From the NCBI GenBank assembly GCA_029983685.1, contig JASBZA010000005.1, positions 1 to 64,000 of the forward strand: a stretch of 64,000 nt of DNA, written 5' to 3'. The notes under the pieces were generated by a model. That model worked only from the letters and a program-made list of their open reading frames with translations. It was not told the DNA's origin and searched no databases. The first letter of the stretch is position 1. Every line of letters begins with the position of its first letter. The position numbers were made by a program, and so were the translations under genes. This document shows positions 34,901 through 43,664 of the stretch, in pieces. The DNA is from Oscillospiraceae bacterium (lineage in GTDB: Bacteria; Bacillota; Clostridia; Saccharofermentanales; Fastidiosipilaceae).

Positions 34901-35122
34901 TCACATCTCAACTTCAATATTCGCGGCGTCTTCTTTGCGAATACTAAGTTCATAAGATTTAACAGATATTTGTAAAGGGTCACCCAAGGGAGCCACCTTT
35001 ATAAAATGGAGCTTCGTTCCTTCCACAATTCCCATATCCATAAATCGTCTTTTTAGAGGACCTCTTCCCCTAATTTTCTTAACAATTGCCTGTTCGCCGG
35101 GCTTCATATCCAACAAAGTCAT
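34901..35122 (-). CDS. feoA: FeoA domain protein (second copy)
   Basis: 73 residues forming one SH3-like FeoA domain (MTLLDMKPGEQAIVKKIRG ... RRFMDMGIVEGTKLHFIKVAPLGDPLQISVKSYELSIRKEDA). It is thought to act on FeoB as a cytoplasmic partner. ATG 35122 has AAAGGAGAG upstream; the open frame from 35158 overlaps the first feoA. Confidence 0.93.
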   Translation of the reverse strand: MTLLDMKPGEQAIVKKIRGRGPLKRRFMDMGIVEGTKLHFIKVAPLGDPLQISVKSYELSIRKEDAANIEVEM

Positions 35123-35138
35123 AATCTCTCCTTTTTTC

Positions 35139-35363
35139 TTAAGCAGCGTAAGCTTCAACCATAATTTTCTCGGCTAATTTGCCACCGATTCCCATACGAC
35201 ATTGTTTCAGTAAAACAATGAAATTCGTCCGGCTATTTTTAATGATTTTCACTTCAGCACCGGGAACAAATCCCAAGTTATTGAGTTGATTACGCACTTG
35301 ATCTCTTCCTTGCAAACCGATAACTCTATAGGTAAAACCTTCCTGACCCATTGCTAAAGACAT
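35139..35363 (-). CDS. feoA: FeoA domain protein (first copy)
   Basis: 74 residues with the FeoA fold (YRVIGLQGRDQVRNQLNNLGFVPGAEVKIIKNSRTNFIVLLKQCRMGIG). It is more diverged than the second copy. Two FeoA proteins before FeoB is a common clostridial arrangement. First gene of the operon; ribosome site GGAGAGAGG. Confidence 0.9.
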   Translation of the reverse strand: MSLAMGQEGFTYRVIGLQGRDQVRNQLNNLGFVPGAEVKIIKNSRTNFIVLLKQCRMGIGGKLAEKIMVEAYAA

Positions 35364-35401
35364 ATCCGAACGCCTCTCTCCATCTTATATTTCTACAGTG
35401 C

Positions 35402-35421
35402 AAGTTAGACACAGCTAACTT
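35402..35421 (-). promoter_or_regulatory. feo operator, start-site copy
   Basis: Perfect inverted repeat AAGTTAG-ACACAG-CTAACTT. It covers the expected transcription start of the feo promoter. TTAG..CTAA half-sites recall DtxR/IdeR-family (iron-dependent) operators; the regulator is not in the window. Confidence 0.65.
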
Positions 35422-35429
35422 ATGCTGGA

Positions 35430-35458
35430 ATTGTAAGTTAGGTAACGCTAATTGTCAA
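35430..35458 (-). promoter_or_regulatory. main feo promoter with a second operator in its spacer
   Basis: Minus strand TTGACA (35453-35458), 17-base spacer, TACAAT (35430-35435). The spacer holds AAGTTAG-GTAACG-CTAATT (35435-35453), an imperfect copy of the operator at 35402-35421. Centre-to-centre distance is about 33 bases, near three helical turns, so two dimers would sit on one face of the DNA. Confidence 0.68.
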
Positions 35459-35513
35459 CAGAATGTACTCATTATTTTCTAAACTTGATTTGTAAGACTT
35501 ATCAGGACTAGAA

Positions 35514-38384
35514 CTATTCCATACCCCTACACCATCTGTGTCCGGCTGCCCATAAAGCCAAAATAGAAACCAGCATCCAGACTCCCCATACCGGGATGGA
35601 AATAGAGCCTGAGAAAAAAGTGGATGCATCCGAAAAAAGATACATAGGTGTTAGAAAGCGGACGGAATCTCCGCCCAAGGTGTAGGCCGCTGCTGGGGCC
35701 AGTATAAACGGTATCAAGAGCAAGATCGTCCGTTCAAAATGCCCTCCCAACTCCGCCAGGAAAAGGCTCAGATGTGAAACAAGCAAAAGTCCCATAGCTT
35801 TCCATAGGTAAAGTAAGACCAAGGCGCCTGAAATGGTCGTAGGCCATTTAGCCAGCATATCCAAGCTTCCGGCAGGCGCCGGCAGAATTTGTTCACCTAT
35901 TACGCTTATCGCTTCTTGCCACTCTCTAAAAAAGATCCAAAACCATACTGTGGCTGTCAGTGTAAGCGACACTGCATATTTTCGCCGAAAGAGCACGGAG
36001 CGACCGCCCGGACATGCCCGCAGGAGTCGACGTATATCGCCATCCTGCTCATAAGAGAAAAGCGGCGCTTGACTAAGTGCCAAAAAAGTTAACGCTAAAA
36101 AGCTATTATGCCGCTGCATGCGCCTAGACTGCTCCCCATAGATATTGAGGAAGGGAATCTCATCTATTAGATAATCCTCTTTACCTAATTGGGACAGCCT
36201 GGTATCCAATCGATCCAAAGCCATCTCAAATTCTGTGGTATCCACGTTAGACTTTCCCAATTTATTACGAGCTTGTTCCAGATAAAGATAGGTATCTTTT
36301 GTTACCGGACCTTCAATTTTGGCCAAATACTGCCGATACACCCGGTCCTCCGCCCTGTCATAGGCTCCGGTATTACATGAGATGTCTCGGGTAAATACCA
36401 GCCCTAACAGAAGGATAAGACCTCCTGCACTTAAAAACAGAAATTTATATAGCTCCATCCCATATAGGCCGAGCCTCAGTCTTAGCTTGTCCCCCAATTG
36501 GTTCCATAAATGCACCCAACGTCCCAGGAAATTACGATTTCCGAAAGGGTATCGTCTGGGCAAAACGTGTATAACTACCACCCCTAACCCCAGCAACAGC
36601 AAAGCTCCAAGGACCAACAAAAAAGAACGCCGGCCTACCGGAAAGGTAAAGATATTAAGGTTTTCGTATTGAGTAAATAGACGGACAGGAAAGACAAAGG
36701 AAAATACATTGATAGATTGTAAAGGGCTAAGTAGAGAATGAACCGGAAGAAGGGTGTAGAGCAGGTATTCCGCTCCCAATCCCAATGCCGTCAGAAGCCA
36801 ACTTAATTGAATATGTTCCAGAAAACTCAGCAGAACCCAGAATAGCATTCCCAACAAAAAGGCGGATAAAATCCTGATGAGATGTAAAACTATAATCGTC
36901 TCGATAACAGACAGCCGGATTGTACATGTTCGAAATTTAAATAAGGACTGCACCGGCCTAGACAAATCTTCCCAGCCGCCATCAAGGAGCAAAGATAGTA
37001 TAAGGGGAAGTGTATACAGTAAAAAAGTCTGAACTACACAATAATTAAATAATGCCCGGAGACGTTTTTTTTGTAATGTAGATCTTCCTCCGGGGCAAGC
37101 TCGAATAATGGGCCATATTCCGGTCTCTAGTTCTTCCGGAAAACTCATCACGAAGAGAAGCACCATTAGTAACATGCTCCAATCCGCCAGGTGAGAATCT
37201 AGCCAATCCACCACAGCACGATCATTGCCCATAGAGAGTCCCTGATCGGAGAGCGCGGCAAAATCCCGGGCTGTTTTGGTGATATTTCGGTAAACGAATG
37301 TATCCGGGTCTGAACCGAATAAGCCTGTCGCCTGTAAAGCTTCCGCCTGCTTTTGTATGCGTACCAAATAGGCAGGATATTCCGCCAGATGTTTTGCCTG
37401 GTCCAATATACGAGACCGCTCTTCAGTCATATCCAGCCCCGAAGATAGACTTTGGACAATTTGCTCGGGAGGAATGTCTCGGTACGCTTCTACATAGGAT
37501 CGATATTCTCCAGACTGAGACAACAGAGCCTCGGGATTTCTTCCGCTCTTCTGATAGAAAAAAAGCGTCAGGCACAACAGCGGAATAAAAATCATAGCAG
37601 CACGACGCTTACGCCGGGAAAAAATACGTCGCCATTCACTCATCGTCAGCCTCTCCCAGATAGTAGAGGTACACATCCTCCAGACTGGGGCATGAAGTAT
37701 CGGAACCCAGTGCTCGGGCAAAGAGGAAATCAACGCTTTCGCCGTCCCGGAGCGCAGCAAACTTCCCTCCTGCAGCAATAAGATATAATCGGAAGTTGCC
37801 TCAATATCGCTAACAATATGGGTCGCCAACAAGACAATCCGATCATGAGCCAAAAGGCGGATATGTTCCCTTAGTCGAGCCCGTTCTTGCGGGTCCAGTC
37901 CCGCAGTAGGTTCATCCAGAATAAGTATTTTAGGGTCCCCCAATAAAGCCTGAGCCAAAAGCACTCTTTGTTTCATCCCACCGGAAAAACCTACGATCTT
38001 CTCATGTCGAACATCAGTCAAATGGGTTCTTTCCAGTACCCGGTCCAACTCTACCTTAATTTTCCCGGAAGGAATTTCCTTAAGACGAGCCATATAAACC
38101 AGGAAACTTTCTGCTGTCATGCTCTCATATAGACCTTGGCGCTGCGTCATGTAACCTAATAAGTGGCGATAGGCCCTGCCCATTTCCAGGATTTCTCGCC
38201 CGTCCAAAGTGATTGAACCCCCATCCCGACGCAGGTTATCCGTAATCAGGTTCATCATCGTGCTTTTACCCGCACCGTTCGCCCCCAGAATGCCGTAGAT
38301 TCCCTCATGAAAGGCATAACTAAAGCAATCAAGTGCTGTCTTATCCCCGTACTTCTTTGTCAGCTCGATAAGTTTAAGCTCCAT
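35514..38384 (-). CDS. ABC exporter: ATPase and permease joined in one frame (probably by deletion)
   Basis: 956 codons open. Residues 1-235 are an ABC ATPase: Walker A GANGAGKST, FSGGMKQRV signature, LILDEPTAGLDP, LLATHI. From about 248 the permease begins: MSEWRRIFSRRKRRAAMIF (ATG at 37643, with GGGAGAGG upstream). The permease (about 709 residues) has two similar halves, each with a membrane helix, an external helical stretch and a core with ACPGGRS. The ATPase lacks the usual C-terminal piece: its ending PSLEDVYLYYLGE is found in another frame, just before the permease start. So this was probably two overlapping genes. The ATPase motifs are intact, so function as a fusion is possible. Confidence 0.75.
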   Translation of the reverse strand: MELKLIELTKKYGDKTALDCFSYAFHEGIYGILGANGAGKSTMMNLITDNLRRDGGSITLDGREILEMGRAYRHLLGYMTQRQGLYESMTAESFLVYMARLKEIPSGKIKVELDRVLERTHLTDVRHEKIVGFSGGMKQRVLLAQALLGDPKILILDEPTAGLDPQERARLREHIRLLAHDRIVLLATHIVSDIEATSDYILLLQEGSLLRSGTAKALISSLPEHWVPILHAPVWRMCTSTIWERLTMSEWRRIFSRRKRRAAMIFIPLLCLTLFFYQKSGRNPEALLSQSGEYRSYVEAYRDIPPEQIVQSLSSGLDMTEERSRILDQAKHLAEYPAYLVRIQKQAEALQATGLFGSDPDTFVYRNITKTARDFAALSDQGLSMGNDRAVVDWLDSHLADWSMLLMVLLFVMSFPEELETGIWPIIRACPGGRSTLQKKRLRALFNYCVVQTFLLYTLPLILSLLLDGGWEDLSRPVQSLFKFRTCTIRLSVIETIIVLHLIRILSAFLLGMLFWVLLSFLEHIQLSWLLTALGLGAEYLLYTLLPVHSLLSPLQSINVFSFVFPVRLFTQYENLNIFTFPVGRRSFLLVLGALLLLGLGVVVIHVLPRRYPFGNRNFLGRWVHLWNQLGDKLRLRLGLYGMELYKFLFLSAGGLILLLGLVFTRDISCNTGAYDRAEDRVYRQYLAKIEGPVTKDTYLYLEQARNKLGKSNVDTTEFEMALDRLDTRLSQLGKEDYLIDEIPFLNIYGEQSRRMQRHNSFLALTFLALSQAPLFSYEQDGDIRRLLRACPGGRSVLFRRKYAVSLTLTATVWFWIFFREWQEAISVIGEQILPAPAGSLDMLAKWPTTISGALVLLYLWKAMGLLLVSHLSLFLAELGGHFERTILLLIPFILAPAAAYTLGGDSVRFLTPMYLFSDASTFFSGSISIPVWGVWMLVSILALWAAGHRWCRGME
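37636..37722 (-). pseudogene. out-of-frame remnant of the ABC ATPase C-terminus
   Basis: In a shifted minus frame the bases encode a stretch ending PSLEDVYLYYLGEADDE and a TGA at 37636-37638, the classic C-terminus of this ATPase type. The stop overlaps the permease ATG region (ATGAGTGA). Between the in-frame ATPase (to about residue 233) and this remnant some 35-40 residues normally present are absent, so a deletion of around 110 bases that changes frame is inferred. Confidence 0.7.
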
Positions 38385-38393
38385 GGAAGGCCT

Positions 38394-39590
38394 CTAATTT
38401 ACGCTGCTCCAAAGAAGAGTAGGTGCAAGATTATTATGGACATCTAGCATTAAGGTATAATCCTCCATACCCTGCGTCCCCAAATTGCTCATGTTCAGGA
38501 TGAGTTTATCCTTGTCTCCCCCGACAATCATTGGATTCCAAGTGTTTAAATCACCCTCGAAACCGGGGATACCCTGGGGAAGCAAAGGACCATCGTAAAG
38601 GACTTCTCCGGAGAAATTAACAATTTGAACAAGATATATCTCGTCTTTCCGTGCTAAACGGACGGCTACATCATCCATTGCATAGAGGTTTGCCTCACCA
38701 TCCCAAGCCTTAATTTCCGCAGTTTTACCCTCTTCCAGTTTATTGAGAGACTGGATCGTATCACTTGCTGCCGGCATATAAATCTCGCCTTCTTCACTCA
38801 CCCATAACGGTCTTGGAGACATTTCCGTTTCGTTTTCCTGGTAGATAGTCTCCGAACTACCGTCCGCCAGGTTATATCTCAGTATCGTCAGGTTAATACG
38901 TCCTTCCTGAGTAAAGGCAGGCAAAGAAAGATAGGCTGTATCACCCTTGAAAAAAACTGTAGGATTTATATTTCCATCCCAAGTCTGATCATAAAGTGTC
39001 GCAAACGCTTCTCCATCACCTAAAGAAGTGCTAAGAAGGGAGATTCGTGTAACAGGGCTAACCCCATCCTTCCCCACGGTATCTGCCTTGCCCAAGAGAT
39101 AGAGCTTGCCTCTATGTACTATATATCTCTGAGGCTGGTAAGGAAGAATCACCTCATCAAAGCTGAGCTTCTTCAGCTTTTCTCTACCGCGACCGAATAG
39201 ATCTTGCCGCCAGAGATACTCCTCTCGGCCGGCACTGCTTGTGTCCGGTGCGATTAAATAGAGCATATCATCGTAGACAGATAAGCCGGCGCCTGATTGA
39301 ATATGGGCACTGCAGGTCGCATCTTCATGTGTACAGGCCGGGTCGGGACATAAGACTCCGGATGTAGCTGAGGACTTATCGTAGTAAAACAAGGTGCTTC
39401 CTATAAGATTAGTTCCGCAGAAGATACGGTCTGTCTCCTGAAAACTGACAGCACCGGAAAGTGCGTACTTATTCTGGAAATCATGGCCCGACAAATCCAG
39501 GTTCACATGGGAGTCTTTGTCCACAGGTCCGGCACAACTAGTCAGAAATAGACTGCAAAGCAGAATCCCTGTTAAAAATCGACTATGCAT
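38394..39590 (-). CDS. lipoprotein with propeller-like repeats and a Cys/His motif
   Basis: 398 residues. Signal peptide with lipobox LTSC (about residue 19). The mature part is beta-rich with recurring Y/L-x-L and D-G-blade-like segments, suggesting a propeller (DUF5050-like). A CPDPACTHEDATCSAH motif near residue 82 has three Cys and two His and resembles motifs of lipoproteins in related clostridia; metal binding is a guess. It lies 9 bases upstream of the ABC gene and is surely co-transcribed. Ribosome site AAGGAG. Confidence 0.65.
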   Translation of the reverse strand: MHSRFLTGILLCSLFLTSCAGPVDKDSHVNLDLSGHDFQNKYALSGAVSFQETDRIFCGTNLIGSTLFYYDKSSATSGVLCPDPACTHEDATCSAHIQSGAGLSVYDDMLYLIAPDTSSAGREEYLWRQDLFGRGREKLKKLSFDEVILPYQPQRYIVHRGKLYLLGKADTVGKDGVSPVTRISLLSTSLGDGEAFATLYDQTWDGNINPTVFFKGDTAYLSLPAFTQEGRINLTILRYNLADGSSETIYQENETEMSPRPLWVSEEGEIYMPAASDTIQSLNKLEEGKTAEIKAWDGEANLYAMDDVAVRLARKDEIYLVQIVNFSGEVLYDGPLLPQGIPGFEGDLNTWNPMIVGGDKDKLILNMSNLGTQGMEDYTLMLDVHNNLAPTLLWSSVN

Positions 39591-39730
39591 ATGAACTCCT
39601 TGTAAGAAGGCAATACGACTTCTCTTGTGATATTAAATACAAAAATATCATTATTCTATATTTAACTCAAGTCTTTAATGGCATACACATTTATATTGTG
39701 GTGTTATGTCCAAAAAAAAAGATACAATCG

Positions 39731-39773
39731 TACTGTAAAAAAAGAGAAGCAGCTACTTGCTCCTTCTCTTTTT
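39731..39773 (-). terminator. terminator downstream of lon
   Basis: Minus strand AAAAAGAGAAG.AGC/GCT.CTTCTCTTTTTTT hairpin ending in a T run, 20 bases past the lon stop. The rest of 39591-39794 shows no gene; it should hold the promoter of the lipoprotein-ABC operon, which I could not place with confidence. Confidence 0.8.
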
Positions 39774-39794
39774 CGTAAATTCTAACAAAGGACG

Positions 39795-42206
39795 TTAGCT
39801 AAAAATATGATCCAAAAGTTCCTGCCCGGAAGAAACCTTACTAACCTCCAGCCGGTCTAAGACTTCAGGGGCAACCTCATCTAAGTCGCGGCCGTTTTCT
39901 TCCGGTATAAAAACCTTCTTAATTCCGGCACGGTCCGCCGCTATAAGTTTCTCCTTTAATCCTCCAATAGGTAAAACCCGACCGCTCAAAGTAATTTCCC
40001 CTGTCATGGCCAGGTCTGCATTAATCTTAGTTTTAGTAATAGCCGATAGAATAGCGGTCGTCAAAGTGACGCCGGCAGATGGCCCGTCTTTGGGTACAGC
40101 CCCGGCAGGTACGTGTACATGGATATCGTGCTTATCGAAATAATCTTCTCCAATTTTAAACTGGTCACTCAAACTTCTGACGTAGGCCAATGCCACCTGG
40201 CAGGACTCTTGCATGACGTCCCCCAACTGCCCTGTGATACGGAGTCTCCCCTTCCCCGGCATAACCTGCGCTTCAATTTCCAGCGTATCGCCGCCGGATG
40301 CTGTCCAGGCCAGACCTCTAACCAAGCCTATGCGCGCCTGACGGCCTACCTTGTCGTAGAAGTATTTAGGCTTTCCGGCATAATTTATCAGACTATCTTT
40401 GGTCACTGTTATTTTCTCTACAGTTTCTCCTCTGTCTTTTTTACCGGCTATCTCCAATGCCACTTTGCGACAAACTTTACCAATGACGCGTTCCAGCTGT
40501 CTCACACCGGCTTCGGCTGTATAATTATTAATGAGGTCTAGGATTGCCGACTTATAAAGTGTCAGATTTTGACCGCTTAGTGCATTTTCGTCCAGCTGCT
40601 TAGGGATAAGATGCCTCCTGGCAATCTGATATTTTTCAATTAGTGTATAACCGTTAAGCTCTATAATTTCCATTCGGTCCAAGAGTGGCTGAGGAATTAA
40701 ATCACGTCGATTAGCCGTTGTGATAAAGAGAACCTGTGAAAGATCATAGGGAACCTCTAAATAATGGTCTCTAAAGTTATTGTTCTGTTCAGGGTCCAAA
40801 ACTTCAAGCAAAGCGGAAGTCGGATCTCCCTTATAATCGGAAGACAATTTATCAATCTCATCCATAAGAATCAAGGGATTGTCCGATCCTGCTTGAATCA
40901 GGGCGTTGATAATACGACCGGGCATGGCACCGATGTAGGTTTTACGGTGGCCCCTAATCTCCGCTTCATCTGTTACACCGCCCAAAGACATACGTACATA
41001 GTCACGTCCCATAGCCCTGGCAATCGAAGCCGCTATAGAGGTCTTCCCGACGCCCGGCGGTCCTACAAGACACAAGATAGGACCCTTAGATTCCTTTTCC
41101 CCCTTCTCAGCTCTTAGCTTCTGGACGGCAATAAATTCCATAATTCTTTCTTTGACGTCGTCCAGTGCATAGTGGTCTTTATTTAAAGCTTTCTCTATCC
41201 GTGTTATATTGTAATTGACAGACCGCACCTTACCCCAAGACAGGTCAAAGATGGTATCCAGGTAAGACCTGGTCAAAGCAATTTCAGGGCTCTGGCCGGG
41301 ATAGAGACTTAATTTATGTATCTCTTTAAGAATCTTCTCTTTATACTTTTCTTCTAGGTCAATAGCCTCGAGTTTTTCTACATACTCTCCGATTACGCGG
41401 TCCGGGCTGGCATCATCACCCAATTCTTCGGAGATTACACGAATCTGCTCTCTTAAAAAGTAATCGCGTTGATTCTTATCCACATTTAAACGAACCTTGG
41501 CTTCAATTTCCTTTTCCAAACGGTTCAAATTGATATTAACAGTAAGTCTCTCCAGAAGTACATTTAGACGATCTTCAAGCTCGGGCAAATTAAGATAGCT
41601 TTGCCTATCTTCGGCATCAGATAAAATCTGTCCTGCAACACGATCGACAAAACGTTCGTCATCCTTTTCAGCTTCAAACTGCGTCACGCTTTCAGGGCTT
41701 TGGCGGTTTGATTCCAAACTATAGGTTCTAAAAAGATCTTCCAAGACCCGCCTTTTAGCTGCAACTTGTATAAGGTCGGAAGCTGATATGGGTTTTTCTC
41801 GCAACAAGCGGACATTGGGAATCTCACTATAGGCAATATTCGCCAGAGGCTTTTGCTCATAAAGTTCCAATACCTCATTTGTCAACTGAATTCTTCTAAG
41901 GCCTTGTAAAGTAACGCGCAAAATACCTGTATTGTTGACTTCAACAACGTGCTCCACTTTGGCCAAAGTGCCAATTCTTTCTAAATCATGGTAGGAGGGT
42001 AATTCATCATCGCCGTCTATCTGGCTGAATACAGCTAAGAAAAGGTCGTCCGCAACAGCTGTCTCGACAGCGTCTCTAGAATGTTCTCGTTGAACATCCA
42101 GTGTAATCTTAAGCTCGGGTATCAGGACAATATTCCGTAAAGCCAAAACAGGCAGAGTCAACTCAACCAGATTCATTAAATTATCTTCTGTCATATACAA
42201 TTTCAT
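39795..42206 (-). CDS. lon: ATP-dependent protease Lon
   Basis: 803 residues: N-terminal substrate-binding domain (LPVLALRNIVLIPEL), AAA+ module with GPPGVGKTSIA (about 382-392) and ILMDEIDKL, and C-terminal Ser/Lys protease domain with PKDGPSAGV (Ser710) and the catalytic Lys in GGLKEKLIAADRAG. It degrades damaged and regulatory proteins in the cytoplasm. ATGs at 42206, 42194 and 42176 are all possible starts; none has a good ribosome site, because the tuf terminator lies immediately upstream. Confidence 0.95.
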   Translation of the reverse strand: MKLYMTEDNLMNLVELTLPVLALRNIVLIPELKITLDVQREHSRDAVETAVADDLFLAVFSQIDGDDELPSYHDLERIGTLAKVEHVVEVNNTGILRVTLQGLRRIQLTNEVLELYEQKPLANIAYSEIPNVRLLREKPISASDLIQVAAKRRVLEDLFRTYSLESNRQSPESVTQFEAEKDDERFVDRVAGQILSDAEDRQSYLNLPELEDRLNVLLERLTVNINLNRLEKEIEAKVRLNVDKNQRDYFLREQIRVISEELGDDASPDRVIGEYVEKLEAIDLEEKYKEKILKEIHKLSLYPGQSPEIALTRSYLDTIFDLSWGKVRSVNYNITRIEKALNKDHYALDDVKERIMEFIAVQKLRAEKGEKESKGPILCLVGPPGVGKTSIAASIARAMGRDYVRMSLGGVTDEAEIRGHRKTYIGAMPGRIINALIQAGSDNPLILMDEIDKLSSDYKGDPTSALLEVLDPEQNNNFRDHYLEVPYDLSQVLFITTANRRDLIPQPLLDRMEIIELNGYTLIEKYQIARRHLIPKQLDENALSGQNLTLYKSAILDLINNYTAEAGVRQLERVIGKVCRKVALEIAGKKDRGETVEKITVTKDSLINYAGKPKYFYDKVGRQARIGLVRGLAWTASGGDTLEIEAQVMPGKGRLRITGQLGDVMQESCQVALAYVRSLSDQFKIGEDYFDKHDIHVHVPAGAVPKDGPSAGVTLTTAILSAITKTKINADLAMTGEITLSGRVLPIGGLKEKLIAADRAGIKKVFIPEENGRDLDEVAPEVLDRLEVSKVSSGQELLDHIFS

Positions 42207-42213
42207 CCATTAT

Positions 42214-42250
42214 ATAAAAAGCCCCTGAGCCGGAAACGGCTCAAGAGCTT
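42214..42250 (-). terminator. terminator of the str operon (after tuf)
   Basis: Minus strand 14-bp stem AAGCTCTTGAGCCG/CGGCTCAGGGGCTT (two G-U pairs), loop TTTC, followed by TTTATAT; only 8 bases before the first possible lon start codon. Confidence 0.88.
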
Positions 42251-42285
42251 CAAAACTAAGTATCAGTTAAAAAGATTCAGAGTAA

Positions 42286-43494
42286 TTACTCGTTAATCTT
42301 GGTAACAGTACCGGCACCTACGGTGTGGCCACCTTCGCGGATAGCGAAACGCATACCTTGCTCCATAGCAACCGGAGTAATGAGCTTAACGTCGATTTCA
42401 ACGTTGTCACCGGGCATTACCATGTCGGTTCCTTCGGGGAGGTTCATAACGCCGGTAACATCAGTTGTTCTAAAGAAGAACTGAGGACGATAGCCGGAGA
42501 AGAAAGGCTTATGACGGCCACCTTCAGCCTGGGTCAGAACGTAAATCTGGCCATTGAAATCAGTATGAGGTGTGATGGTACCGGGTTTAGCGATAACCTG
42601 TCCACGCTCGATATCTGTACGGTCGACACCACGGAGCAAAGCACCGACATTGTCACCGGCACGGGCTTCTTCGAGCATCTTGTGGAACATCTCGAGACCG
42701 GTAATAGTGGTAGTTCTGGGCTCATCCTGGAGACCGACAATTTCAGCCTGGTCACCGACCTTCATCGTACCACGCTCAACACGACCGGTAGCAACTGTAC
42801 CACGACCGGAAATGGTGAAGACGTCTTCAACAGGCAGCAAGAAGGGACGATCGGTAGGGCGCTCGGGAGTAGGGATATACTCGTCAACAGCGTCCATCAA
42901 CTCAACAATGCAAGCATACTCAGGAGCATTGATATCAGTGCTGTCACACTCGAGAACCTGCAGAGCGGATCCCTTGATTACAGGGCAATTGTCACCGTCA
43001 AATTCGTACTCATCCAAGAGTTCACGGATTTCCATCTCAACTAATTCTAAGAGCTCTTCGTCATCCACCTGGTCAACCTTGTTCATGAAAACAACGATGT
43101 AGGGAACACCAACCTGGCGAGCTAACAGAATGTGCTCGCGAGTCTGAGGCATAACACCGTCAGCCGAAGAGACAACAAGAATAGCACCGTCCATCTGGGC
43201 AGCACCGGTAATCATGTTCTTAACATAGTCGGCGTGTCCGGGGCAGTCAACGTGAGCATAGTGGCGGTTAGCAGTCTCATACTCAACGTGAGAGGTGTTA
43301 ATCGTGATACCACGCTCTCTCTCTTCAGGAGCCTTGTCAATATTAGCGTAATCAGTAAAGGTGTTATCCTGACCGTCTTGTAAAGATAAAACCTTGGTGA
43401 TGGCAGCTGTCAATGTGGTCTTACCGTGGTCAACATGGCCTAAAGTACCGATGTTGGCGTGGGGTTTATTTCTTTCAAATTTTGCTTTACCCAT
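42286..43494 (-). CDS. tuf: elongation factor Tu
   Basis: 402 residues. GTPase that brings aminoacyl-tRNA to the ribosome: GHVDHGKTTLT, DCPGHADYVKNM, NKVDQVDDEE, then domains 2 and 3 with GRGTVATGRVERG and the C-terminal FAIREGGHTVGAGTVT. Includes a small insertion near KVLSLQDGQDNTFTD. Last gene of the str operon, with an extra promoter in the 170-base gap after fusA. Confidence 0.98.
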   Translation of the reverse strand: MGKAKFERNKPHANIGTLGHVDHGKTTLTAAITKVLSLQDGQDNTFTDYANIDKAPEERERGITINTSHVEYETANRHYAHVDCPGHADYVKNMITGAAQMDGAILVVSSADGVMPQTREHILLARQVGVPYIVVFMNKVDQVDDEELLELVEMEIRELLDEYEFDGDNCPVIKGSALQVLECDSTDINAPEYACIVELMDAVDEYIPTPERPTDRPFLLPVEDVFTISGRGTVATGRVERGTMKVGDQAEIVGLQDEPRTTTITGLEMFHKMLEEARAGDNVGALLRGVDRTDIERGQVIAKPGTITPHTDFNGQIYVLTQAEGGRHKPFFSGYRPQFFFRTTDVTGVMNLPEGTDMVMPGDNVEIDVKLITPVAMEQGMRFAIREGGHTVGAGTVTKINE

Positions 43495-43573
43495 TTCTAA
43501 TAATCCTCCTAATTGCGACTCTCGGTAAAGAGCCTTTTCTTTTATTTACTTATTCGGCTGACACCTACAAGGT

Positions 43574-43601
43574 ATTTTACACTAAAACCTGCTTTTAGCA
43601 A
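43574..43601 (-). promoter_or_regulatory. probable internal promoter of tuf
   Basis: Minus strand TTGCTA (43596-43601), 16-base spacer, TAAAAT (43574-43579) with TG directly before it. It would let tuf be made in excess over fusA. Confidence 0.5.
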
Positions 43602-43664
43602 GGCTTTAAGTCGCTACCGAAGGTGCCGGCCTAACTAAATAATTTCTGTAGTAAACCCAAGGGC

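Noticed and set aside
37636..37722. Programmed frameshift joining ATPase and permease
   Set aside because: There is no slippery heptamer, and the ATPase lacks an internal stretch of about 35-40 residues, which a frameshift alone cannot explain; a deletion is simpler.
42325..43044. Long plus-strand reading frame opposite tuf
   Set aside because: It is an antisense shadow of the highly biased tuf codons; no ribosome site and no recognisable protein.
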